Origin: Leucothrix arctica
GTDB taxonomy: Bacteria; Pseudomonadota; Gammaproteobacteria; Thiotrichales; Thiotrichaceae
DNA length: 64,000 nt
Direction: 5' to 3'
Assembly (NCBI RefSeq): GCF_003172895.1
Contig: NZ_QGKL01000044.1
Span: 1-64,000, forward strand
Shown here: positions 26,642 to 36,126 of the stretch, piece by piece
Layout: every line of letters begins with the position of its first letter
Numbering within the stretch: position 1 is the first letter of the stretch
Notes under the pieces: generated by a model
Databases searched by the model: none
What the model saw: the letters and a program-made list of their open reading frames with translations, nothing else
Told to the model about the DNA's origin: nothing
Program-made: the position numbers and the translations under genes

Positions 26642-27625
26642 TTATTCCTGACAGTTTACAACAACACGACCACGAACTTTTCCTGCCAATAAATCATTAG
26701 CAACATCTACACACTCATCTAGAGTGATGTCTTGAGTATTTTCAGCTAAGAGCTCTGTATCAATAAGCTCTGAAAGTTGAGCCCATGCCACAATCCGCTT
26801 ATCAATGGGCGCATTGACACTATCAATACCAATTAAACGAACACCACGAAGAATAAAAGGCATTACAGTTGCTGGAAAATCAAAGCCTTGCGCTAAACCA
26901 CAAGCTGTAACAACCCCACCATAACGCATCGAAGCACATACATTTGCTAGTGTATGACTTCCTACACTATCAATAGCCCCTGCCCAACGCTCTTTTGAGA
27001 GCGGGCGGCCTGCACTTGATAATTCATCACGATGAACTACATCTGATGCACCCAACGACAGTAGATGTTCCTTTTCTTCCATACGACCAGTAGAGGCAAC
27101 AACGTTATAACCAAGTTTTGATAACAACATGATTGCAACACTACCTACGCCACCGTTGGCACCAGTAACCAAGATCTCACCATCACCTGCCTTAACGCCT
27201 TGTTCAACTAAAGCCATGACGCTTAGCATTGCAGTATAACCTGCTGTTCCCAGTGACATAGCTTGCTTAGGTTTCATTGAAGCTGGTAGTGGTACTAACC
27301 ACTCACTCTTGACTCTTGCCTGCTCAGCTAAACCACCCCAATGCATTTCTCCAACGCCCCAGCCATTTAATATGGCGAGATCGCCTGCCTTCCATTGATC
27401 AGACTTACTTTCAAGGACTTCGCCGACAAAGTCGATACCTGGAACCATTGGGAAAGAGCGAACAACAGGTGCTTTGCCCGTTATAGCTAAAGCATCTTTA
27501 TAATTCAGAGTGGAGTATAAAACTTTTAAAGTAACATCACCTTCAGGCAAACCTTGCGGTGAGATATCACCAAGCGTGGCTGTCAGCTTATCGTCTACAC
27601 GGTCTAGCAGTAATCCTTTAAACAT
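26642..27625 (-). CDS. acuI: Acrylyl-CoA reductase (NADPH), AcuI/YhdH family
   Basis: A zinc-independent medium-chain reductase of about 327 residues. Family members reduce acryloyl-CoA to propionyl-CoA, both as detoxification and in DMSP or 3-hydroxypropionate use. Diagnostic segments are MFKGLLLDR, STLNYKDALAITGK, PMVPGIDFVGEV, LGTAGYTAMLSVMAL and the NADPH loop VTGANGGVGSVAIMLL. The ATG at 27625 has GGAGGAG 7 bases upstream; an in-frame ATG five codons earlier lies before that site and is rejected. It is probably co-transcribed with bdhA. Confidence 0.92.
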   Translation of the reverse strand: MFKGLLLDRVDDKLTATLGDISPQGLPEGDVTLKVLYSTLNYKDALAITGKAPVVRSFPMVPGIDFVGEVLESKSDQWKAGDLAILNGWGVGEMHWGGLAEQARVKSEWLVPLPASMKPKQAMSLGTAGYTAMLSVMALVEQGVKAGDGEILVTGANGGVGSVAIMLLSKLGYNVVASTGRMEEKEHLLSLGASDVVHRDELSSAGRPLSKERWAGAIDSVGSHTLANVCASMRYGGVVTACGLAQGFDFPATVMPFILRGVRLIGIDSVNAPIDKRIVAWAQLSELIDTELLAENTQDITLDECVDVANDLLAGKVRGRVVVNCQE

Positions 27626-27737
27626 ATGTTTCTCCTCCAAAAAATGATGCGCTAAGTAACTACAACATACGAAGAGACATACTAAGATGCAAGATAAACC
27701 ACGTTTTAAAAGCGAATTTTAAACCTACGTCTAAATT

Positions 27738-27766
27738 ACTAGGGCAATGATGAGACACACCCTAGT
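27738..27766. repeat. Inverted repeat between fpr and acuI
   Basis: ACTAGGG (27738-27744) and CCCTAGT (27760-27766) are perfect 7-base arms with a 15-base spacer, just after the fpr stop on the minus strand. There is no T tract, so it may be a weak terminator or an operator for acuI. Confidence 0.35.
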
Positions 27767-27780
27767 AATACAAGACGACA

Positions 27781-28557
27781 TTAGCGCTCTACGAAAGCAC
27801 GCTCAATAACATAATCACCCTGAACACCAATTTTTGGACTGATTTCAAAGCCTAAGTTATCTAACATATTGCACGTATCTGCAAGCATTGCCGGGCTACC
27901 ACAGACCATGGCACGATCTGTTTCAGGGTTTAACTGAGGTAAACCTAAATCTTCACACAATTTACCAGATGCAACTAAGTCAGTTAAACGACCTTGGTTA
28001 CGAAATGGCTCACGCGTTACTGCAGGGTAGTAGCACAACTTTTCACTAATTACTTCGCCAAGGTATTCATGAGACTTTAGTCCCTCTGATAACCAGTCGT
28101 AATACCCCAACTCACTCAGAAAACGAACACCGTGAAATAATATGACTTTTTCAAACTTATCGTACACTTCTGGGTCTTTGATAATACTCAGAAAAGGCGC
28201 TAAGCCCGTTCCGGTAGAAAATAAGAAAAGATTACGGCCTGACTTAAGGTCATCTGGCACTAAAGTACCCGTAGGCTTACTGCCGATAAGAACATCGTCG
28301 CCCACTTTAAGATGCTGCAAGCGAGACGTTAACGCCCCATTAGGCGCCTTGATACTATAAAACTCTAAGTACTCGTCATAGTTAGCACTCGCTATACTAT
28401 ATGCACGCATTAATGGCTTAGGCTCATCTTCCAAGCCAATCATAATGAATTCACCATTACGGAAGCGCAGACCATCATCACGGGTAGTTTTGAAACTAAA
28501 GAGAGTGTCGTTCCAATGCTTTACATCGGTGACCTTTTCGGTGGCGTACTTAGCCAT
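27781..28557 (-). CDS. fpr: Ferredoxin/flavodoxin-NADP reductase
   Basis: A plant-type FAD enzyme, 258 residues, passing electrons between NADPH and ferredoxin or flavodoxin. The FAD motif is MRAYSIASANYDEYLEF near 49-65, the NADP-binding stretch FLFSTGTGLAPFLSI is near 111-125, and AMVCGSPAM near 217. The C-terminus ends YVIERAFVER, close to the bacterial subclass I type. AGGACAG lies before the ATG. It stands upstream of acuI on the same strand, separated by 155 bases. Confidence 0.94.
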   Translation of the reverse strand: MAKYATEKVTDVKHWNDTLFSFKTTRDDGLRFRNGEFIMIGLEDEPKPLMRAYSIASANYDEYLEFYSIKAPNGALTSRLQHLKVGDDVLIGSKPTGTLVPDDLKSGRNLFLFSTGTGLAPFLSIIKDPEVYDKFEKVILFHGVRFLSELGYYDWLSEGLKSHEYLGEVISEKLCYYPAVTREPFRNQGRLTDLVASGKLCEDLGLPQLNPETDRAMVCGSPAMLADTCNMLDNLGFEISPKIGVQGDYVIERAFVER

Positions 28558-28662
28558 TTTCTGTCCTGTTTGGTTATCTATTCAGACAGAGTATGAGGAC
28601 ATCGTAAGGAATTACAAGAGAACAGAATAGTTGTGCTACAGACTATCTACATATGAGGTAAT

Positions 28663-29157
28663 CTAGTCGCCTGCACCATCCATTGTACGCCTTGCGTGCT
28701 CACGCTCAGTTTGTTGAACATCACCGTCTTCAGTACCGTCCAACATAAAACGCTTTCCGCCACGTGCAACATTAGCAAGATAAGACTTATGATTTGTATG
28801 CCTGTGTAATAATTTTTTAATGGCACGCTTACTGATTTCAAGCTTCTTTTCAGCAATTACTTCAGCGATCTGGTCATCAATACCACGTGCTAAAGGACGA
28901 CGACGACGCCATACTGAAAAAGTCTCCGCCAATAATCGCTTCAACTCACGAGACTGACGCTCCGCTGGAGATAGATGACTATCTTTAATAGCCTTCTTTT
29001 CGGAAGCAGACTGCATTTTAAGAACACGCTTGCGACCGCGAACGAATTCCTTAACCTCATCAGACTTCACTTCTGTATTCTCAACAGTCTCCGCTGTTTT
29101 CGGCTTAACTTTACGTTTAAGCGATAACTTTTTGCGGGGTACGCCATCTTCGGTCAT
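28663..29157 (-). CDS. ProQ/FinO-domain RNA-binding protein
   Basis: A 164-residue RNA chaperone. The first 65 residues are a basic, Lys/Arg/Glu-rich disordered arm (RKKLSLKRKVKPKTAE). The FinO-like domain follows at about 70-160, with the hallmark FSVWRRRRPLARGIDDQI, a short helix ISKRAIKKLLHRHTNHKSYL and the RFMLDGTEDGDV turn. ProQ-like proteins bind structured sRNAs and mRNA 3' ends. The C-terminal SH3-like domain of E. coli ProQ is absent, so this is closer to minimal family members. AGGAA precedes the ATG. Confidence 0.88.
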   Translation of the reverse strand: MTEDGVPRKKLSLKRKVKPKTAETVENTEVKSDEVKEFVRGRKRVLKMQSASEKKAIKDSHLSPAERQSRELKRLLAETFSVWRRRRPLARGIDDQIAEVIAEKKLEISKRAIKKLLHRHTNHKSYLANVARGGKRFMLDGTEDGDVQQTEREHARRTMDGAGD

Positions 29158-29427
29158 TTAAAGCATTCCTGAATAATTATTACATTAGAGTAGGTTGATT
29201 ATAACAAGTGCAGGGTTCATACCCTTATAGGAATATACTAAATTCTCAACCATTCGTCCTTAATCTCCCTACTGAACACTCGGACTTTCATTCTGGCGGT
29301 GTACTACGTCAGAAGTATGACACGTTAAACGTTGCTAGTTTAAATAAACACATGTGAGCAATAACCGTTACTAACTTATTAGATCATTGGCATAGCAAAG
29401 CTTTATAGATGCCAACGTCTCAGATAC
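29158..29427. other. Intergenic stretch, nothing recognised
   Basis: About 270 bases between the ProQ-like gene and the terminator of tRNA-Ser(GGA). It should contain the promoter of the ProQ-like gene on the minus strand. I see no ORF with a ribosome site and no strong hairpin. Confidence 0.5.
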
Positions 29428-29466
29428 AAAAAAAGCCCAAGTAGATATTAGCTACTCGGGCTTTTT
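29428..29466 (-). terminator. Terminator after tRNA-Ser(GGA)
   Basis: AGCCCAAGTAG faces CTACTCGGGCT with one mismatch around an ATATTAG loop. Seven A on the plus strand (29428-29434) give the minus-strand transcript a T tract. Confidence 0.85.
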
Positions 29467-29492
29467 AAATACTACGTAGCGTAGCAATAATT

Positions 29493-29583
29493 TGGCGGAG
29501 GGAGAGGGATTCGAACCCTCGAAAAGCTATTAACCTTTACACGCTTTCCAGGCGTGCTCCTTAAGCCACTCGGACACCCCTCC
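29493..29583 (-). tRNA. tRNA-Ser(GGA)
   Basis: A 91-base class II tRNA with encoded CCA. The anticodon loop CUGGAAA between CACGC and GCGTG gives GGA, and the long variable arm is present. It follows rsuA by 62 bases on the same strand. Confidence 0.95.
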
Positions 29584-29645
29584 GTGGTTAACTTCACAAC
29601 ATAGGCTGTGCAATTAAGGTGCGGCAGAGTACCGCAATTTTACGC

Positions 29646-30338
29646 TTATGACAAGCTGATCTCTTCTTCAGTCAGTGCACGCCACTTACCAGGCGCCAGA
29701 TCAGGATCAAGCGTGATATGAGCAATGGTTTCTCTATGTAACTCCATCACTTCATTATCAACTGCTTCCATCATTCGCTTTACTTGATGATAACGACCTT
29801 CACTAATGCTTAAGTTAATCACTTTAGGTGAAATCACTTCAACAATGGCGGGCTTAGTCAACTTAACTTCGCCATCCAGCATCACACCCTGTTCCAGCTT
29901 TACTATCTCATCATCAGTCAATGGGCCGACCAACGTTACTCGGTAACGTTTGAAATGCTCATGCTTTGGTGATGTTAAGCGATGTGACCATTGGCCATCA
30001 TCTGTAGCCAGTATCAAACCTGTCGTATCGCGATCTAGACGCCCTGCCACATGAAGCTGATCTCTTCTAGGCACTAAGAGATGATCAAAAACGGTTAGGG
30101 AGTTCTTATCACGATTGGCACTAACGCAATCAACAGGTTTGTTTAACATGTAATAGCGAGGCTTTGGCTCAGTGATTTGTGTACCAAGGTAAGTCACCAA
30201 ATTCTCTTCAGTAACCTTTGCAGCCCCTTTAGTCACCGCTTCACCGTCAACCAATACATCGCCATCTTTGATGGCTTTTACTGCCTGAGAACGCGTCAGG
30301 TTAGACGCGTTACTCAGTAGCTTATCTAATCGAATCAA
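29646..30338 (-). CDS. rsuA: 16S rRNA pseudouridine(516) synthase
   Basis: A 230-residue RsuA-type enzyme that makes pseudouridine 516 in 16S rRNA. An S4 RNA-binding domain (1-60, MIRLDKLLSNASNLTRSQAV) precedes the catalytic domain with HVAGRLDRDTTGLIL (catalytic Asp near residue 102) and SEGRYHQVKRMMEA. The S4-plus-catalytic layout and the length favour RsuA over RluE or RluF. It starts 5 bases after the purA stop, so it belongs to the hfl-hisZ-purA transcript. Confidence 0.9.
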   Translation of the reverse strand: MIRLDKLLSNASNLTRSQAVKAIKDGDVLVDGEAVTKGAAKVTEENLVTYLGTQITEPKPRYYMLNKPVDCVSANRDKNSLTVFDHLLVPRRDQLHVAGRLDRDTTGLILATDDGQWSHRLTSPKHEHFKRYRVTLVGPLTDDEIVKLEQGVMLDGEVKLTKPAIVEVISPKVINLSISEGRYHQVKRMMEAVDNEVMELHRETIAHITLDPDLAPGKWRALTEEEISLS

Positions 30339-30343
30339 GAGTC

Positions 30344-31660
<1,317 letters not shown>

Positions 31661-31685
31661 CTAAATATATTGTGCTGTCTACTGC

Positions 31686-32870
31686 TTAAGCAGTAACAAC
31701 CTGCCATTCACCGCTCTGCTTAGCTAGTATGCGACTGCAACCTTGCTCTTTTACAGTCAACTGGTCTAATGGCGCTAATTGGCTTATTACGATCTCACCT
31801 TGTGAGCGTAGCTCTGCGACTTTACTTGATAACTCAGCATCACCCTCAAACGGTGCAAGAATACCTTCAATAGCAAGTGGTGCAACATCACCTTTCAATC
31901 TTACTAGTGTACGCAAGTTAGTGCTAAAGCCTGTCGCTGGGCGTGCATTACCGAAGTGCTCACCGATGCCATCATAACGACCGCCTCGAGCCACTTCACG
32001 ACCAGAACCTTCAACATAGGCAGCATAAACAATACCTGTGTGGTAAGCATATCCGCGCATATCCGCAAGGTCTAGGCTAATCGCTAAACTAGGGAATGTA
32101 CTCTGCAAACGGTTAATTAACGTTTGTAAGTATTCAATCGCATCAGCCATGTCTGAACCTGCCGCTGAAAGTTTAACTTTCGCAGTTTCTAGTACAGATA
32201 CATCACCGTGCAATGTTGGTAAGCAACAAAGCATGTCAGTTGCAGACTTATCAAAGCCACTCTCTGACACCCACTGATCTACTTCTGGAATCGATTTACG
32301 CTCAAGCTGATCCAAATAAGCAGCTTGCTGATCAGTATCTAAACCAACCGAAGCAATTAGACTGCGCAAAATACCGATGTGGCCTAAGTCGATCAGTACC
32401 TTTTCAACGTCTGCTACTTTCAATGTTTCTAGCATTAAGCTAATTACTTCAAAGTCACTCTCAATACCTTCGTGACCAAACAACTCTGCACCAACTTGAA
32501 TAGGTGAGCGTGAGCCGCCCGCTTCTTCACTTTTGGTACGCAGTACTGTGCCCATGTAACATAGGCGGTTTGGTTGATTCGGTAGTTGAGACATTCGATG
32601 TGAATCGATACGTGCGACTTGTGGTGTAATGTCTGCACGAACTCCCATCAAGCGACCATTGGTTTGGTCTGTAATTTTAAAAGTCTGTACATCGAGCTGG
32701 GAGCCCATTGCAATACTTAGAGATTCTAGATATTCCACTAATGGTGGCATGACAAAGCCATAACCCCATCCGCGATAGACATCTAGCAGTTCGCGACGCA
32801 TTGCTTCTAAGGCTTTCGCTTCAGCCGGCAATGACTCGTTAATTCCATCTGGAAGTAACCAATATTTCAT
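31686..32870 (-). CDS. hisZ: ATP phosphoribosyltransferase regulatory subunit
   Basis: A histidyl-tRNA-synthetase paralogue that partners short-form HisG to start histidine synthesis. 394 residues: WLLPDGINESLPAEAKALEA at the N-terminus, the class II motif 2-like RADITPQVARIDSHRM near 78, and GRYDGIGEHFGNARPATGFS near 300. It lacks the anticodon-binding domain of true HisS, and its operon position after hflC favours HisZ. A short-form hisG would be expected elsewhere in the genome. Confidence 0.93.
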   Translation of the reverse strand: MKYWLLPDGINESLPAEAKALEAMRRELLDVYRGWGYGFVMPPLVEYLESLSIAMGSQLDVQTFKITDQTNGRLMGVRADITPQVARIDSHRMSQLPNQPNRLCYMGTVLRTKSEEAGGSRSPIQVGAELFGHEGIESDFEVISLMLETLKVADVEKVLIDLGHIGILRSLIASVGLDTDQQAAYLDQLERKSIPEVDQWVSESGFDKSATDMLCCLPTLHGDVSVLETAKVKLSAAGSDMADAIEYLQTLINRLQSTFPSLAISLDLADMRGYAYHTGIVYAAYVEGSGREVARGGRYDGIGEHFGNARPATGFSTNLRTLVRLKGDVAPLAIEGILAPFEGDAELSSKVAELRSQGEIVISQLAPLDQLTVKEQGCSRILAKQSGEWQVVTA

Positions 32871-32892
32871 GTAAAACGATTCTCGTGCAGCA

Positions 32893-33084
32893 TTAAATCA
32901 AAAAAAGAAGTACCAACCCTGCAACCATACTGCCTAAACCAAGTCTTCGTAAAGACTTGTCGGGCATTTGGAGCAAAGATTGATAGACTTCTTTTAGTTT
33001 TGAAGGCACTGCAAACGGTAACAGCCCTTCTATAATTAGCACCAAGGCCAGAGCGGTAAGTAAGTCGTTCCAATTAATATTCAC
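32893..33084 (-). CDS. DUF2065 small membrane protein (YjeT-like)
   Basis: 63 residues with two hydrophobic helices (LLTALALVLIIEGLLPFAV at about 8-26 and LGLGSMVAGLVLLFLI at the C-terminus) separated by a basic loop containing MPDKSLRRLG. That layout and the position between hflC and hisZ match DUF2065/YjeT, whose function is not established. It starts 24 bases after hflC. Confidence 0.88.
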   Translation of the reverse strand: MNINWNDLLTALALVLIIEGLLPFAVPSKLKEVYQSLLQMPDKSLRRLGLGSMVAGLVLLFLI

Positions 33085-33108
33085 TTACCGACCGCTCTAA
33101 CTATTGGT

Positions 33109-33966
33109 TTATTGAGTCTTGTTTTTGAAGTAACGGAAGAACTCAGAGTCTGGCTCCATAACCATCACATCGCCAGCTTTACCCATCGACTTACGATAAG
33201 CTTCTAGACTACGGTGGAATGAGTAAAACTCAGGATTCTTCTGATACGCTTCAGCATAAGCATCAGCGGCTTTAGCATCACCTTGACCACGAATTTTCTC
33301 CGCAGCACTATAAGCATCAGCTTCAATGATGATCGCATCACGATCGGCAGCAGCTTGAATACGCTCTGCTTCCTCAGCACCACGTGAACGTAGGTCCTGT
33401 GCTACACGCTGACGCTCTGAACGCATACGTTTAAACACTGACTCACTGTTCTTCTCAGAGAAGTCTATCTGACTAACACGTACATCAACAATGGTCACAC
33501 CTAACTGGTTAGCTGCTTCATTTGACTTGGTTTGTAGTCCTTCCATGATCTGATCACGCTCACCAGAAATCGCTTCTTGGATGGTACGCTTCGAGAACTC
33601 GTTACGAAGACCATCTTTCATGATGCTCTCCAAACGATTCAAAGCAACACGTAAATCACCACCTGTTGAACGGTAGAACTTACCTGTTTCAGAGATCTTC
33701 CACTTAACAAAGAAATCAACAACAACATACTTCTTTTCATTCGTTAGGAACTGCTCTGGTTTCGCATCCATTGTTAGGATTTGCGAAGAGAAGCTCTCAA
33801 CACGGTGAATGACAGGAATTTTAAAGTGTAAACCCGGCTTAATGTCGTCTTGAACAATTTCACCAAATCTAAATTTAATAGCTGTCTCACGTTCATCAAC
33901 TATGTAAGCCGAACTAAAGATCACGACGAGAGCTAAGGCAATAGCAATTAATATAGGACTTTTCAT
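33109..33966 (-). CDS. hflC: FtsH protease modulator HflC
   Basis: A 285-residue inner-membrane SPFH/prohibitin protein. A single N-terminal helix (ILIAIALALVVIFSSAYIV) anchors the periplasmic PHB domain, which starts ERETAIKFRFGEIV. The basic coiled-coil segment MRSERQRVAQDLRSRGAEEA near 185-205 is a family hallmark. HflK and HflC form the large cage around FtsH that controls its access to membrane substrates. Its ATG overlaps the hflK stop by one base (TAATG), implying translational coupling. Confidence 0.95.
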   Translation of the reverse strand: MKSPILIAIALALVVIFSSAYIVDERETAIKFRFGEIVQDDIKPGLHFKIPVIHRVESFSSQILTMDAKPEQFLTNEKKYVVVDFFVKWKISETGKFYRSTGGDLRVALNRLESIMKDGLRNEFSKRTIQEAISGERDQIMEGLQTKSNEAANQLGVTIVDVRVSQIDFSEKNSESVFKRMRSERQRVAQDLRSRGAEEAERIQAAADRDAIIIEADAYSAAEKIRGQGDAKAADAYAEAYQKNPEFYSFHRSLEAYRKSMGKAGDVMVMEPDSEFFRYFKNKTQ

Positions 33967-35183
33967 TATCTGCCCTCCCTAACCGAACTACGAACACCAT
34001 TAACAGTACTTGTTGTTACCGCACTATTACGTAAACCACTTTCTAGCACGCTAGATACCGCAGCACGGGCTGCATCGCTATCTGAAGAGCCACTACCAGC
34101 GCCTCCTGATTGCATCTTATCTAATGGCAAATACAGCATGTTATTTCCTGAGCTTGAATCGATCATGACTTTAGAGCTTTTCTCTAGAACTTGTTCCATC
34201 GTTTCTAGATAAAGACGTTCACGAGTCACATCTGGCGCTTTCAAGTAAGCAGTAGATAGCTGCTCGAAACGAGACGCCTCACCCTGTGCTTTCGAGATTA
34301 AACGACTACGGTAAGCCGTTGCATCTTCAATGATACGTGCAGCGTTACCACGAGCGACAGGAATAACACGCTTAGCGTAAGTTTCTGCTTGGTTCTTAAA
34401 GCGATTTTGATCTTCTCGAGCTTGGATAGCGTCATCGAACGCATCCTTAACTTGAGTAGGTGCTTCTGCTTTAGTTACGTTTACTTTGATTACATCTAAT
34501 CCAGATTTATAATCATCCAACACTCGTTGCATGATCTCTAGGATTTCTGGAGCAATTTTTTCACGATCAGCACCGATGATAGAATCCATCGTTGTACGAC
34601 CAACTACTTCACGTACTGCACTACGCATCACGTTGTAGATAGTTCCACTGACTTGGTTTTGCTCATAATCAGCTAGCCAAACATTGAACAAGTAGTTTTC
34701 TGGGTTCTTTACGTTGTACTGAACAGATACATCAATAGAAATGATGTTCTCGTCCTTAGTCAACATGTGCGTTACGCCACCAGAATCTTTTGCCGTACGG
34801 TTACGGTCAACGTCAACTTTTTCAACCGTATCGATTGGGTATGGAAGCTTCCAATTCAAACCAGGCATCGTTGTTTTATTGTATTGACCAAAACGTAGTT
34901 CAACACCACGCTGTGCTGAGTCAACAGTGTAGAAACCAGTAAACAGCCAAAGCACTAAAGCAGCAGCTGCCAAACCAATAACGACATTTAAGTTTATTCC
35001 TGGACCACCATTTGAGCCGTCGCCATCATTATTATTAGATGAACCGCCACCAAATAGCTGACTGAGCTTGTCATTCATCTTTTGAATCGTGTTTTCGATG
35101 CTATCGGATGAAGATGACTCACGTGAAGGCTTACTGCTCCACGGATCTTTATCCTTATTACCACCTGGTTCATTCCAAGGCAT
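33966..35183 (-). CDS. hflK: FtsH protease modulator HflK
   Basis: The 405-residue partner of HflC. The N-terminus is the typical cytoplasmic Pro/Gly/Asn/Ser-rich arm (MPWNEPGGNKDKDPWSSK, then GGGSSNNNDGDG). One membrane helix follows near 70-90 (NVVIGLAAAALVLWLFTGFY), then the PHB domain with ERGV-type start SAQRGVELRFGQYN and the coiled-coil QNRFKNQAETYAKRVIPVAR. It is first in the hflK-hflC-DUF2065-hisZ-purA-rsuA run. hfq and hflX, which often precede it, are not next to it here. Confidence 0.95.
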   Translation of the reverse strand: MPWNEPGGNKDKDPWSSKPSRESSSSDSIENTIQKMNDKLSQLFGGGSSNNNDGDGSNGGPGINLNVVIGLAAAALVLWLFTGFYTVDSAQRGVELRFGQYNKTTMPGLNWKLPYPIDTVEKVDVDRNRTAKDSGGVTHMLTKDENIISIDVSVQYNVKNPENYLFNVWLADYEQNQVSGTIYNVMRSAVREVVGRTTMDSIIGADREKIAPEILEIMQRVLDDYKSGLDVIKVNVTKAEAPTQVKDAFDDAIQAREDQNRFKNQAETYAKRVIPVARGNAARIIEDATAYRSRLISKAQGEASRFEQLSTAYLKAPDVTRERLYLETMEQVLEKSSKVMIDSSSGNNMLYLPLDKMQSGGAGSGSSDSDAARAAVSSVLESGLRNSAVTTSTVNGVRSSVREGR

Positions 35184-35307
35184 GTAGTTACTCCGTCTAT
35201 TAGTTGATCAGGTTAAATACCTAGTTTCAACTATGTGGGCTAAATTCAAAAAGTCAAAGGCGGTAATTGTAAGCGTCTAGTCTCTATCAGGCAATCACTG
35301 ATACAAA

Positions 35308-35910
35308 TTACTTCAATTTCTGCCACTCTGGGTGTGCGCCCAGCAAATGTAAAGCAGCATGTAGAAGACTAGCGCCTGGCTCAGTTTGGTGCCATGTAGA
35401 AGCGCCAGAAGGATGAGGTAGTGGTATTAACGTACATAACTCACCCTCAATTTCTTGTTCAAACTGCAAGCCTATGACATCGGTGAGCTTATTTAACGGC
35501 AAGAACTGCGAAATTGCCAATTTCCCCACCAAAATAATTAACTTAGGCTGTTGGATAGCAAACTCAGCGTCCATCCATACTCGACAGTTGGCAATTTCAG
35601 TTTTATTGGGAACGCGGTCACCACCCTTTGGTTTTTTCCCTGGAAAACATCGCCCTACTGAAGCAATATAAACCTGCTCACGAAATTGCTCTTCTGACAG
35701 TCCCTGACTCGCAAACCATTTAAACAGTGTCTTTCCAGCTGTCCAAGCAAAAGGTTTACCAATATCGCCTTCTCGGTCACCGGGTGCCTGCCCGATGAGC
35801 ATAACCTTAGAAATCACTGCGGCTCCGGTAATGACAGGGCCAATCATTTCAGGGCAAGCCTTACACGCTCGCAGTCGCGTTTGATGCTCAAGTAATTGAG
35901 TTTTTTTCAT
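35308..35910 (-). CDS. Uracil-DNA glycosylase family protein with Fe-S cysteines
   Basis: About 200 residues of the UDG fold. Motif A is GQAPGDREGDIGKPFAWTAG near 46-65 and motif B is PLPHPSGASTW near 165. Four Cys fit a 4Fe-4S cluster as in family 4/5 enzymes: CKAC near 16-19, then CFPGKKPKGG and IANC with 20 residues between the second pair, a little wider than usual. It probably removes uracil or related bases from DNA. The start is uncertain: ATG 35910 has no close ribosome site, whereas a TTG at 35916 has AGGTG about 10 bases upstream; an ATG at 35952 is less likely. Confidence 0.8.
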   Translation of the reverse strand: MKKTQLLEHQTRLRACKACPEMIGPVITGAAVISKVMLIGQAPGDREGDIGKPFAWTAGKTLFKWFASQGLSEEQFREQVYIASVGRCFPGKKPKGGDRVPNKTEIANCRVWMDAEFAIQQPKLIILVGKLAISQFLPLNKLTDVIGLQFEQEIEGELCTLIPLPHPSGASTWHQTEPGASLLHAALHLLGAHPEWQKLK

Positions 35911-36126
35911 TTTCAATAAATTATTCACCTTGTAAGTATAAACAACGAGCAACAGGCAGCCAATCCCTAATAATTTTAGGCTTTATTTTTAAGCAATTTG
36001 TTATAAATATATTTATTCCGCTCCATTCATCCTAATTACATACACGTTAGTATATAAAAGAGCATGCCCAACGAATAAAGACATCTAATGTTCCCCCTAT
36101 ATACATGGATGTGATGAAAATAACTT

